64,000 nucleotides of DNA from Deltaproteobacteria bacterium (GTDB lineage: Bacteria; Desulfobacterota; Binatia; HRBIN30; CADEER01). Position numbers and translations under genes: made by a program. This document shows positions 10,542 to 19,025 of the stretch, in pieces. Every line of letters starts with the position of its first letter. Positions within the stretch are counted from its first letter, which is position 1. The stretch is taken from assembly GCA_029262455.1 (NCBI GenBank), contig JAJCZJ010000122.1:25866-89865 (forward strand), written 5' to 3'. Under the pieces are notes generated by a model. The model searched no databases. It worked only from the letters and a program-made list of their open reading frames with translations, and was not told the origin of the DNA.

Positions 10542-11348
10542 ATGATCCGATTCGAGCAACCAGGCGATCACCCGCACGTCGCCGTCGTCACCATCGACCG
10601 CCCCGAGCGCGCCAACTCGCTCAACCTTTCGATGCTGCGCGAGCTTGCCGAATCCTGGCGCCGCATCGCCGCTGACCGACAAATCCGCTGCGCGGTGCTG
10701 ACAGGGGCCGGTGACCGAGCCTTCTGCGGCGGAATGGACATGAAGAGCACGATTCCAGCCTCACAGCGTTTAGCGCGCGGCGAGCAGATCGATGCTGCCG
10801 AATTCGAGGGACTGCGCTCGGTCGCAACCGCCCTGCTCGCCGGATTCGATCTCGCCACTCCGCTGATCGCGGCCATCAACGGCCACGCCCGCGCCGGTGG
10901 CTTCGATCTGATGCTCGCTTCCGAGCTGCGCTACTCCGTACCGGACGCAACCTACGCGCTCGAAGAAGTCGCTCTCGGTCTCTACCCAACCGGCAACGCA
11001 ACGGTGCTGTTGCCGCGCCAGATCCCTTGGGTTCACGCCAACGAGATCCTCCTCAGCGGCAAACCGATCGACGCCGGGCGGGCGCAGGAGATCGGACTCA
11101 TCAACGAGATCGTGCCCGCCGAAGAGCTGATGCCGCGCGCGCTCGCGATGGCCGACACAATTGCCGGCAACGCCCCGCTCGCCGTACGCGCAACGCGCGA
11201 TGGCGTGCGCCAGATCATCGGCCGACCGCTCGACGAAGGCTACGTCCTACAAGAGAAGTTCGGATCGCCGCTGCGCAAGTCCAACGACGCCCGCGAAGCG
11301 CAACGCGCATTCGTCGAAAAACGCCGCCCCAAATTCAAGGGAGAGTAG
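10542..11348 (+). CDS. Enoyl-CoA hydratase/isomerase (crotonase) family protein
   Basis: 268 residues with the crotonase fold. The oxyanion-hole segments are visible as GAGDRAFCGGMDMK and INGHARAGGFDLMLASE, and the C-terminal region has NEIVPAEELMPRALAMAD. It probably hydrates or isomerises an acyl-CoA in fatty-acid or aromatic breakdown; the substrate cannot be told. In FDLMLASELRY the usual Glu of the active site falls near ASE, but exact catalytic residues are not certain. AAGGACGG precedes the ATG. It stands alone, divergent from glnS. Confidence 0.88.
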   Translation: MIRFEQPGDHPHVAVVTIDRPERANSLNLSMLRELAESWRRIAADRQIRCAVLTGAGDRAFCGGMDMKSTIPASQRLARGEQIDAAEFEGLRSVATALLAGFDLATPLIAAINGHARAGGFDLMLASELRYSVPDATYALEEVALGLYPTGNATVLLPRQIPWVHANEILLSGKPIDAGRAQEIGLINEIVPAEELMPRALAMADTIAGNAPLAVRATRDGVRQIIGRPLDEGYVLQEKFGSPLRKSNDAREAQRAFVEKRRPKFKGE

Positions 11349-11460
11349 AAGCGAGTCGTGGAGCAATTCGATTTCCAAAGGAGCTTTGAGCCTCCTCGCC
11401 AGGCCTGGGGTACTCCGTACCCCGCACGCGAAAGCACTGCGGCACAAGGGCAAGAAGGAA

Positions 11461-11510
11461 GTTGGCGTTTCGATCCCCTCACCCTTAACCCTCTCCCGGA
11501 GGTAGAGGGG
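11461..11510. repeat. Intergenic CCCTCACCCT/CCCTCTCCC repeat element with hairpin
   Basis: The gap between the two converging genes holds the motif CCCCTCACCCTTAACCCTC with a stem CCCTCT (11489-11494) and AGAGGG (11504-11509). Sequence of this type is a widespread intergenic repeat in high-GC proteobacteria. The flanks contain two copies of CCGTACCCCG (about 11415 and 11565). It may end transcription from both sides. Confidence 0.5.
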
Positions 11511-11605
11511 AAGGCTTTCGGGTTATCCGCTGTAGGTCAGGTCGCGGATCATTTCTCTTTTCCGTACCCCGTACCCCGTCACGCGTTTATCGCCGCTCCC
11601 ACTCC

Positions 11606-12172
11606 TCAGCGGTGCGCGCTCTTCAGCATCGACACGAACGCTTCGCGCTGCGCCTCGAGGGTCTTTTCGGGTCCGGTCGCCTTTAGGAACCACGGACCAC
11701 CCGGCCCCTCGACAACCGCTCCCAGCAACAGCGAATTGGGCTGTGGCTCTTTCGGCCCCATTCCCATGCGCCCCGCCTTGAGAGTCCCCGCAGCACTCAG
11801 CATCGTTACCGCGAAACCCGACTGCTCGAAATAGTCACGCTTCGGCTCACTTCCAGCCTGTAATTCGATCTGCCCGAGCCAGCGCACGAGATTGTCCTCG
11901 ATGCGCCCCCCCTGGCCCTCACCGAAATGAAACACCGCCAGCTCGGCATCGCCCGCGGGACCCGGGATCGTCAACTGTGCGGCTCGCATTCTCGATTTCG
12001 GCGTGGTCGGGTTCCAAGCAACCGGTACTTCCACTTTGAGCCCTTTGGCCTCGACGATTCGCCCGCCCAGAAGCTTTCCAGCGAGCGAACCAGACGGCTT
12101 CGATCCACCATCGCAACCACATAGTGCGACGCTCAGAGCCAGGGCTCCAATCCATCCATGTCTTACGGTCAT
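11606..12172 (-). CDS. Conserved lipoprotein of unknown function
   Basis: About 188 residues. The third of three consecutive ATGs is chosen because AGAGGG lies 6 nt upstream. A short signal peptide ends in a lipobox (VALCGC), so the mature protein should be lipid-anchored. The body has a hydrophobic beta-rich domain with the motif AELAVFHFGEGQGG and a late GPGGPWFLKATGP; families with this pattern occur in Planctomycetes and Myxococcota but have no known role. It lies beside, and in the same direction as, the FIST gene with a 78-bp gap. Confidence 0.7.
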   Translation of the reverse strand: MTVRHGWIGALALSVALCGCDGGSKPSGSLAGKLLGGRIVEAKGLKVEVPVAWNPTTPKSRMRAAQLTIPGPAGDAELAVFHFGEGQGGRIEDNLVRWLGQIELQAGSEPKRDYFEQSGFAVTMLSAAGTLKAGRMGMGPKEPQPNSLLLGAVVEGPGGPWFLKATGPEKTLEAQREAFVSMLKSAHR

Positions 12173-12250
12173 CATCATCCCTCTTTGAACGAAAATCATC
12201 GCGCTACACCGCCGCACGAGGCCTGCTGCCCCGCAAGATACAGCGGGACG

Positions 12251-13429
12251 TCAGGCCTTCTCCGGGCGAAATAAAGCGAACGCGCTGGTGTAGCCATGCA
12301 GGTACGTGCGCCCTTGCACCGGCCCAATCTCACCGTTGCAGAAGAACCCCCCGAGAGGCACCGGACCGAGACACTCGCGCAGCACCTGCGTGTCGTGATC
12401 CGGCTTGCCGTAAAGTCCGGCGCCGCGTCCGAGGCACGAGAACATCAGCCCGCCACACGGCGACCCCGCGCTCTCGTCGCGATGCCGCTGCAAGACGTTG
12501 CGGAGGTCCTCGGCGGAGGTCGCCGCGTCGCGCAAGTGAAACTGCAGAACCGCGCCGTCCTCCACCAATCCACCAATTCCGACCACTCCGCTTTCAGGAT
12601 CGACGCCAACCAAATTGCGGATCAAGAAATCGCCCGGACCGTACTCCTCTCGGTTGCGATGCATCACCAATCCGGCGAAGAGAGAATGCTTGGCAAGCTC
12701 GAGATCGGCCGGAGACAGAACATCGACTAGTTCCTGCAACACCTCGAAGGCCGGACGACCGTCGAGCTGACGAACTAGGTTCCGATCGCTCCCGGTCACG
12801 AACATCGGCTCGCCGATGGGTCGGCAACCTTGCGCGACTACGGACTCGATACGCAGATCCCCGTCCAGCGCGATTCCAACCAAGCCTGAACGTTGCACCG
12901 CCGAGCCAAGGAAGAGCGCATTCTCACCGGGTTGACTGCCACCGCTCGCCAGTCCACCGATCTTCACAGTCTGCGGCAGCGCAGAGTCCAGGCCGGTCAA
13001 TACCGCCTCGGCGTCGATGGAGAACGGGTCCGGAAGCAAGATCAGGCCCTTGGGTGGCGCCGCGACCCCAAGCGCCGCTAGCCAATCTTCCGTTCCCCCG
13101 ATAGACGCCAAATCCTCCATCTGACACTGAAAAGGCCGAATCGATACATTCGGCATCGAGGCCACCGTCAGTCCCAACCCCGGCGACTGCTCGATTTCAC
13201 GTCCACCGGCGACGACGCCACCGGCACTGCACCCGAGAACCACGGCACCGCGCAACTCCTCTTCGAGGGCACCGGCGATCGCGTCGGCAGCCGGCACATG
13301 GTGCGGCGAAACGAACAGTACGGCAAGATCGAGAGTCCCACCATCCAGCGCACGAGACGCGCCGCTGACAACCTCCCCAACCGCACTCGCGGTATCTGAC
13401 TCGATTGATACCGCCGACGCCCACTTCAT
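12251..13429 (-). CDS. FIST N- and C-domain sensory protein
   Basis: 392 residues without signal peptide or TM segment. The N-terminal half (FIST_N) has VVLGCSAGGVVAGGREIE and the C-terminal half (FIST_C) has NLVGVDPESGVVGIGG and MFSCLGRGAGLYGKPDHD, ending PVPLGGFFCNGEIGPV, the hallmark of FIST proteins. The family is thought to sense small ligands such as amino acids and is often fused to or beside signalling proteins. Here it stands alone, so its partner is unknown. The start MKWASAVS is typical. A 36-bp tandem array lies upstream. Confidence 0.9.
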   Translation of the reverse strand: MKWASAVSIESDTASAVGEVVSGASRALDGGTLDLAVLFVSPHHVPAADAIAGALEEELRGAVVLGCSAGGVVAGGREIEQSPGLGLTVASMPNVSIRPFQCQMEDLASIGGTEDWLAALGVAAPPKGLILLPDPFSIDAEAVLTGLDSALPQTVKIGGLASGGSQPGENALFLGSAVQRSGLVGIALDGDLRIESVVAQGCRPIGEPMFVTGSDRNLVRQLDGRPAFEVLQELVDVLSPADLELAKHSLFAGLVMHRNREEYGPGDFLIRNLVGVDPESGVVGIGGLVEDGAVLQFHLRDAATSAEDLRNVLQRHRDESAGSPCGGLMFSCLGRGAGLYGKPDHDTQVLRECLGPVPLGGFFCNGEIGPVQGRTYLHGYTSAFALFRPEKA

Positions 13430-13514
13430 GGGAATACCCTGCCACCACCGCGCTCTTATGCAAGGGTTGCGGCAGGATCAGCCCTCAATCCCCGAAGTAC
13501 AATAGTCGAACCCG

Positions 13515-13711
13515 CCACGGGCTGGCGCGGCTCAGCGGGAGCTTCGCCCTCCACGGGCTGGCGCGGCTCAGCGGGAGCTTCGCCCTCCACGGGCCGGCGC
13601 GGCTCAGCGGGAGCTTCGCCCTCCACGGGCTGGCGCGGCTCAGCGGGAGCTTCGCCCTCCACGGGCTGGCGCTCCAATTGCTTGCGCGGCTCAGCGGGAG
13701 CTTCGCCCTCC
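13515..13711. repeat. 36-bp tandem array of the GEAPAEPR repeat family (5 copies)
   Basis: Four exact-length 36-bp units (13515-13550, 13551-13586, 13587-13622, 13623-13658) and a fifth with an insert (13659-13711). Each contains GCGCGGCTCAGCGGGAGC. The reverse strand reads as VEGEAPAEPRQP repeats, a spurious ORF. It belongs to the dispersed family also seen at 21.5, 24.6, 32.5-32.9, 38.0, 44.2, 60.95 and 63.8 kb. Confidence 0.9.
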
Positions 13712-13767
13712 ATGCAGTGTAGGTCTCGGTGTGTTCCTGGCTTCCGAATTCTGTTAGCAAAAAAAAA

Positions 13768-14514
13768 GTGAGCGGCGAGATCATCATATTTACCGATGGC
13801 GCATCCAAGGGGAATCCTGGCCCCGGTGGTTGGGGCGCCGTGCTAAAGACTGCCGATACGGTCATCGAGCTCGGCGGTGCCAACCCGAGCACCACCAACA
13901 ACAGGATGGAGATGGAAGCCGCACTGCAGGCGCTGCGTCAGATCCAGCCGGCCCCCTCCCCGGTCATCCTGCTCACCGATTCCACGTACATGATCAAAGG
14001 CATCACGCAGTGGATCCACGGCTGGCGGAAGAAGGGCTGGAAGACATCACAGGGCGGCGACGTACTCAATCGCGATCTGTGGGAAGAACTCGACCGACTC
14101 GCAAAGGGAACGGGAAAGCCGATCGACTGGCGCTACGTTCGCGGACACGTCGGCATCGCAGGCAACGAGCGCGTCGACACGATCGCCTCGGAGCTGGCAC
14201 TCGGCAACCACGTCGATCTCTATCGCGGGCCCACCGAGAGCTACACGGTCGATCTGACTCCACCCCATCCGTCAGCTAGCAAGGCCAGCGGCAGCAGCCG
14301 GAGCGCCAGCGCCCAGCGCAGCCCTTCCGGAAAAGGGCGCAAGGCATACAGCTACCTCAGCCTAGTCGGCGGCGTCGCCAAACGGCACAGTAACTGGGCC
14401 GACTGTGAACGACGTGTCAAAGGAGTCTCGGGCGCACGCTTCAAGAAAGCGATGTCGGCCGAAGACGAAGGTTCGATCCTCGACGGCTGGGGCGCCAGCC
14501 TGCCGCGTTCATAA
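13768..14514 (+). CDS. rnhA: Ribonuclease HI with C-terminal viroplasmin-like hybrid-binding domain
   Basis: About 248 residues from GTG 13768, placed where RNase HI proteins normally begin; a GTG at 13729 is in frame but adds an atypical extension. The catalytic core has FTDGASKGNPGPGG, NRMEMEAAL, LTDSTYM and GHVGIAGNERVD, giving the D-E-D-D metal site that cuts the RNA strand of RNA:DNA hybrids. After a Ser-rich linker (about 172-196) comes YSYLSLVGGV...WADCERRVKG.SGARFKK, which resembles the Cauli_VI/viroplasmin domain normally found at the N-terminus of eukaryotic RNase H1. Here it is C-terminal, an order known in some bacteria. Confidence 0.9.
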   Translation: MSGEIIIFTDGASKGNPGPGGWGAVLKTADTVIELGGANPSTTNNRMEMEAALQALRQIQPAPSPVILLTDSTYMIKGITQWIHGWRKKGWKTSQGGDVLNRDLWEELDRLAKGTGKPIDWRYVRGHVGIAGNERVDTIASELALGNHVDLYRGPTESYTVDLTPPHPSASKASGSSRSASAQRSPSGKGRKAYSYLSLVGGVAKRHSNWADCERRVKGVSGARFKKAMSAEDEGSILDGWGASLPRS

Positions 14515-14584
14515 GACCTCTCCAATCTCGGCGCGCAAGCAGCAAAGCCACCCGCACGAGCATCCCCTACGAAGAGCAATCCGT

Positions 14585-14603
14585 CGCGACAAAAGCTGTC
14601 GCG
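14585..14603 (+). promoter_or_regulatory. Inverted repeat at enhancer distance from a sigma-54 promoter
   Basis: CGCGACA (14585-14591), 5 nt, TGTCGCG (14597-14603): perfect 7-bp arms. It lies about 130-150 bp upstream of the -24 box at 14733, the usual distance of an enhancer-binding-protein site. Inferred; no binding protein is known. Confidence 0.4.
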
Positions 14604-14732
14604 CACTGCGCATAGCAGAATACATGGGGAATCAACGGCAAGTCGACACTTTACGGCACATCGGACGGAGGATTCGAGCGCGGCGCTCACCTGCCCCCGC
14701 TCCGTACAGAGAGATTCACTCACAACTCTGAG

Positions 14733-14748
14733 TGGCACTCTCGTTGCA
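14733..14748 (+). promoter_or_regulatory. Sigma-54 (-24/-12) promoter
   Basis: TGGCAC (14733-14738), 5 nt, TTGCA (14744-14748). The GG and GC doublets are separated by exactly 10 nt, which matches the RpoN consensus. It lies 42 bp before the ATG at 14790 of the large cytochrome protein, so that gene probably needs an activator. Confidence 0.75.
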
Positions 14749-14789
14749 CACTTAGGTTGGCTCTGTAGATCGGGTTGGGGAGGGTGACA

Positions 14790-17700
14790 ATGATCAACCG
14801 CATGCGTGGGACATGCTGCGCATCATGGCGTTGCGCAGTCGCAGTACTTGCTGCAATCGCGAGCGCGACGACTGCCAACGCCGGAGCACCGGTCGTCGGG
14901 TACGACATCGTGTACGTCCGCCAAGTTCGATTCGGCGACACCACCAACACGACCTGGCCAGAAGTTTCACACCCCGGACGAATCGACCCAGGCGCCGACC
15001 TGATGCTGCTTCATCCGGACGGCAGCGAGGAAGTCTTGGTGGCGGGTGGTGTCGGTTCCGTCACCGACCCATTCATCTCGTTCGACGGCGAGTGGGTGTA
15101 CTACAGCCTGTTCTATGACATGCGCCCGGAGGCCATCAACAGTCAGCGCAGTTTGCCGCGCCTGGGTGCCGACATCTTTCGGATCAATCTCGCAACCCGC
15201 CAGATCGAACAACTGACGTTCGGGGAGTTCACGCCCAACACCGGGGCCGGCAATTACGACGAATCCAATCCGTTGGACCCAGGCTCGCAATACGATCGAT
15301 TGGGTTACGGCATTCTCAACCTCGGCCCCGCACCCGTCGCCGGGGGCAAGATCGCCTTCACCAGCAACCGCAATGGCTTCATGCCGCCGCGCGGGCATAC
15401 ACGACCGACCCTGCAAATCTTCGTCATGGACGAGGATGGCTCGAACGTCACGCCGATCGCACCCATGACCATTGGCAGCGTCCTGCACCCGACCCCGCTG
15501 CGCGACGGTCGCCTGATGTTCAGCACTCTCGAGACGCAGGGGCTGCGCGATTTTCGGCTGTGGGGAATCTGGGCGATTCGGCCTGACGGGCGCACGTGGG
15601 AGCCCATCATCAGCGCCTTTCGCACCCCGCAAGCGTTTCATTTCATGACCCAGCTCTCGAACACCGACATCGTCGTCGTCGACTCCTACAACCTCAATAA
15701 CAACGGCTTCGGCGCTCTCTACCGTCGCCCGCTCAATCCACCTGCCGGCGAGCCCGCTTTCCACAGCGCCTTCCCGTCCGACAACCCACCGATCGACCAA
15801 ACCGTCGGCGGCGGCTTCTCCTACCCATTCCGGATGCCGTTCACGCCGCGCGGAATGTTTTCGATCACTCCGTTCACCCACGGCAACGACAACGCCGCGC
15901 CAATTGGCGCCGACGGCGTCCGCGTAGGCAAGTTCACCCACCCGAGCGCTGCACCCAACAACGACCTGCTCACGGTCTGGACACCCGGACCGGCCAACGA
16001 CCTCAATCGACCGACGACCGATCCACGCTACGACGCGGGAATCTACCTGATCCCCGGCGGCAACATCGTGAACAGCAAAGACGAGTTGGTCTTGATCAAG
16101 AACGATCCGAACTACAACGAATCATGGCCGCGCGCCGTGGTGTCATACGAGGACGTGCACGGTGTTCCCGAACCGCTCGAGCTTCCGTGGCTGCCAAACG
16201 ACGGCACGGTCCATCCCGAGCTGCCGGCTGGTACCCCGTACGGACTGGTCGGCACCAGCAGCTTCTACAAGCGCGAAACCTTTCCCGGCAGCGCGTCATC
16301 GGGTACGAGTTCGTACGAAGGGCTCGACGTCTTCAACACCACGCAGAACGGCCAGAGCACGAACTGGGGTTCGCAAGGCGCCGAGGCCGGCAAGTACAGC
16401 GATAGCGATATTTGGGCGGTTCGCATCGTCGGCATGGAACCGAGCACGCACCGCAGCTACGGCCCCAATGGCGGTCCAAGCGGCGGTCAGCTCTTCAGCT
16501 CACATGCCAGCGAACGACTCCGCATCCTCGGAGAGATCCCGCTGCGCAAGTACGATGCAAACGGCGACCCCATCCTCGACGCCGAAAACAACCCAGACAC
16601 CAGCTTTCTAGCGCGGATCGCGGCGGATACACCATTCACCTTCCAAACTCTCGACCGCAACGGAATGGTTCTCAATATCTCGCAGACTTGGCATCAAGTG
16701 CGGCCGGGTGAGATGCGCGCCGACTGCGGGGGTTGTCACGCCCACAGCCAGCAGCCACTTCCCTTCGAAGGCACCGCCGCTTCACAACCGGACTACGAGA
16801 TCGTCGATCTCACCGTCGAGACACCGCTGTTGTCGAAAGATCTCAACGGCGACCCGTCGCTGCAGGTCCTCGCGCAATCGTTGCTCGACGTCGAGTTCTA
16901 CACGGACATTCGGCCCCTTCTGGTCCGATCTTGCGTACCGTGCCACACCCAATCCGACCCCAACCCACCGGGAAATCTCGTTCTCGACGACTACCAGACG
17001 TACGGCCGTGTCCCGGGCGACTACGCACGACTCGCTGCGGACACGAACGCCGACTGGGGACATCCGCCCCTGGTCGGTTACCAAGGCAATCCACTGTGGA
17101 GACAAACGAACGCCAGCCGCTACGTGCGTCGGTTTCAGAGTCGGCGCAGCATGTTGATCTGGAAGATCTTCGGCGAACGCCTCGACGGCTGGACCAACGA
17201 AGACCACCCGACTGAAACAGTCCCCGGCGATCCCGACACACTTCCCGCGGGTGCATCGATCAACCTGGCCGACGTCGACTTCACCGGCCAGATGATGCCG
17301 CCACCCGGAAGCGGCGTACCGCCCCTCAGTGAAGACGAGAAGATGACCTTCGCTCGCTGGATCGATCTCGGAGCCCCGATCAATTGGGGCGACAACGGCA
17401 ACACGCCGTGGGGCTGGTTCCTCGACGAGATCCGTCCGACGGTCGCCGTCAGCGCGCCGCGCCCCGGCCAGAACGACAACGCCCTGGACACGATCCGGGT
17501 CGGGGTCGCCGACGCCAACACCGGCCTCGACACGGCGACTCTTTCGATCCGGGCTAGTTTTTCGGTTGCCGGCCGAGCGGCCGACAGCGAGCTGTCCGAC
17601 CTTGCCGTCGCCGCCGGCGACGGCATCTATGAGATTCCGGTGTCGCCACCGCTGACCGCCGCAACCAACGAGACAGTACACGCCGAAATCGCCGACAACC

Positions 17701-18848
17701 AGGGCAACATCACACGCGTCGCATGCCGCTTCAGCATCGCATCGGGCGCGCCGACAGCCACCGCGACGAACACCTCGCCGCCACAACCGACGCCGACCAA
17801 CACGTCGCCGCCGACGCCAACGAATACATCCCCGGCGCCGCCGACTGCGACAAGCACGTCGTCGCCTACCGCGACACCGACAGCGACCCAGACCAACACC
17901 GCAACCCCAAATTCAGTCGTATCGGTCGGTGGCATCATTCAACAGCTCGGTCAGTCCCAGCCATTGAGGGGGATCACCGTCGCAGCAAGCGGAGGGTCAC
18001 AGCTAGGAACTCTCACAGACGACGCCGGCAGATATCTCTTCGACGATATCGCACCTGGCGCTTGGACCATCGAGCCCAGCCACACCGATCGGGAAGTACC
18101 CTCCGTCGGCGCGCTCGACGCGGCTTGGATCCTGCAAGCTGCCGTCGGCTCACGCACTTTAACGGAAGCACAACAGCTCGTCTGCGACGTCACAGCGAAC
18201 GGGTCGGTGTCTTCGTTCGATGCAGCCAGGGTGCTGCAGAAGCTGGTCGGCCGGATCGACCGTTTTTCGGTCGCCGAAGCCTGTCGTTCCGATTGGATGT
18301 TCGTCGGCAATCCGAGCACCAGCACTCCGACGCTCCCCCTCATCTCGGGCGACGGCTGCGTACCGGCCGCCGCGACCATCGACGACCTGCATGCGACGAT
18401 CAGCGACGTCGACTTCGTTGGCGCCGCCTTCGGGGACTGCACGCTGAGTGGAATCCCGACACAAGCAGCACGACTCTCGGGAGCAAGCGAACCCCCGACC
18501 GTCGTCATAGGCCCGGCCGTGCGCAGTCGCCGTCGCTACCTGCGCCTGCCAATCCGGGTGCACGGAACAAGCTCGTTCAACGCCGCCGATATCCGGCTGA
18601 GCTACGATCCGAAGCAACTGAGACTCCGGCGTATCCGCAAGGACAGAAGCCTACGCGGCGTGCTCGTCGAAGGCGGAGAGCTCGCCCCGGGGCAAGCACG
18701 TGCCGTTCTCGCTGCGCCCCAGCCGGTCACAACCTCCAGCGATCCGGTCATGATCGCAATCTTCGAGCGTCTCAACCGCCGCGGCGGAAGTGTGCGGATT
18801 GAGTCGGCCCTGATCGACGACCAAGCGGTGCCGGTGCGAACCCGCTGA
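14790..18848 (+). CDS. Secreted c-type cytochrome/beta-propeller protein with PT linker, dockerin-like and cohesin-like domains
   Basis: About 1352 residues. The ATG is chosen by GGGGAGGG 6 nt upstream; an in-frame TTG lies 15 nt earlier. A signal peptide ends TANAG. Residues about 40-620 carry PD40/TolB-like repeats (IAFTSNRNG, IFVMDEDGSNV) resembling the middle part of hydrazine-synthase-alpha-like proteins. Two haem c sites follow: CGGCH (about 646-650) and CVPCH (about 715-719), the latter in a DIRPLLVRSC context of planctomycete-type cytochromes, then QMMPPPGSG. After a TPT/Ser linker (about 986-1044) come a carboxypeptidase-regulatory-like beta domain, a dockerin-like segment (DAAWILQAAVG, CDVTANGSVSSFDAARVLQ) and a cohesin-like end (SFNAADIRLSYDP). 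Probably extracellular electron transfer or oxidation; substrate unknown. Confidence 0.8.
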   Translation: MINRMRGTCCASWRCAVAVLAAIASATTANAGAPVVGYDIVYVRQVRFGDTTNTTWPEVSHPGRIDPGADLMLLHPDGSEEVLVAGGVGSVTDPFISFDGEWVYYSLFYDMRPEAINSQRSLPRLGADIFRINLATRQIEQLTFGEFTPNTGAGNYDESNPLDPGSQYDRLGYGILNLGPAPVAGGKIAFTSNRNGFMPPRGHTRPTLQIFVMDEDGSNVTPIAPMTIGSVLHPTPLRDGRLMFSTLETQGLRDFRLWGIWAIRPDGRTWEPIISAFRTPQAFHFMTQLSNTDIVVVDSYNLNNNGFGALYRRPLNPPAGEPAFHSAFPSDNPPIDQTVGGGFSYPFRMPFTPRGMFSITPFTHGNDNAAPIGADGVRVGKFTHPSAAPNNDLLTVWTPGPANDLNRPTTDPRYDAGIYLIPGGNIVNSKDELVLIKNDPNYNESWPRAVVSYEDVHGVPEPLELPWLPNDGTVHPELPAGTPYGLVGTSSFYKRETFPGSASSGTSSYEGLDVFNTTQNGQSTNWGSQGAEAGKYSDSDIWAVRIVGMEPSTHRSYGPNGGPSGGQLFSSHASERLRILGEIPLRKYDANGDPILDAENNPDTSFLARIAADTPFTFQTLDRNGMVLNISQTWHQVRPGEMRADCGGCHAHSQQPLPFEGTAASQPDYEIVDLTVETPLLSKDLNGDPSLQVLAQSLLDVEFYTDIRPLLVRSCVPCHTQSDPNPPGNLVLDDYQTYGRVPGDYARLAADTNADWGHPPLVGYQGNPLWRQTNASRYVRRFQSRRSMLIWKIFGERLDGWTNEDHPTETVPGDPDTLPAGASINLADVDFTGQMMPPPGSGVPPLSEDEKMTFARWIDLGAPINWGDNGNTPWGWFLDEIRPTVAVSAPRPGQNDNALDTIRVGVADANTGLDTATLSIRASFSVAGRAADSELSDLAVAAGDGIYEIPVSPPLTAATNETVHAEIADNQGNITRVACRFSIASGAPTATATNTSPPQPTPTNTSPPTPTNTSPAPPTATSTSSPTATPTATQTNTATPNSVVSVGGIIQQLGQSQPLRGITVAASGGSQLGTLTDDAGRYLFDDIAPGAWTIEPSHTDREVPSVGALDAAWILQAAVGSRTLTEAQQLVCDVTANGSVSSFDAARVLQKLVGRIDRFSVAEACRSDWMFVGNPSTSTPTLPLISGDGCVPAAATIDDLHATISDVDFVGAAFGDCTLSGIPTQAARLSGASEPPTVVIGPAVRSRRRYLRLPIRVHGTSSFNAADIRLSYDPKQLRLRRIRKDRSLRGVLVEGGELAPGQARAVLAAPQPVTTSSDPVMIAIFERLNRRGGSVRIESALIDDQAVPVRTR

Positions 18849-18886
18849 GGAATCGGCCAAACTCTCGCCAAAGATCCTCATCCCCA

Positions 18887-18937
18887 AATCACCCAATCAC
18901 TAATCACCATTCACCAATCACTAATCACCAATCACCA
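18887..18937. repeat. ATCACCA/ATCACTA heptad-type simple repeat
   Basis: About 50 bp of alternating AATCACC, AATCACTA and ATTCACC units in the gap before the next gene. It is a slippage-prone simple repeat with no stem. It does not overlap the ribosome site of the following gene. Confidence 0.8.
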
Positions 18938-19025
18938 CGCAGGCGGAAAAGCCGCGCCCCCTCTCGACGTAGCTTGTACCGTTCAGTAGGTAGTGACCTC
19001 CGCAACTCACCCAGGAGGATATCCA

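Noticed and set aside
13470..13500. Sigma-54 promoter before the FIST gene (minus strand TGCCGC-N5-TTGCA)
   Set aside because: The -24 box lacks the essential GG doublet, so it does not meet the consensus.
13515..13711. Possible CRISPR array
   Set aside because: Units are contiguous without spacers and repeat the dispersed family; same for 24365-24572 and 32590-32873.
13456..13901. Minus-strand ORFs coding GEAPAEPR and LPLSRASPW repeats
   Set aside because: Translations of the 36-bp tandem array, overlapping the RNase HI gene; a spurious protein family.
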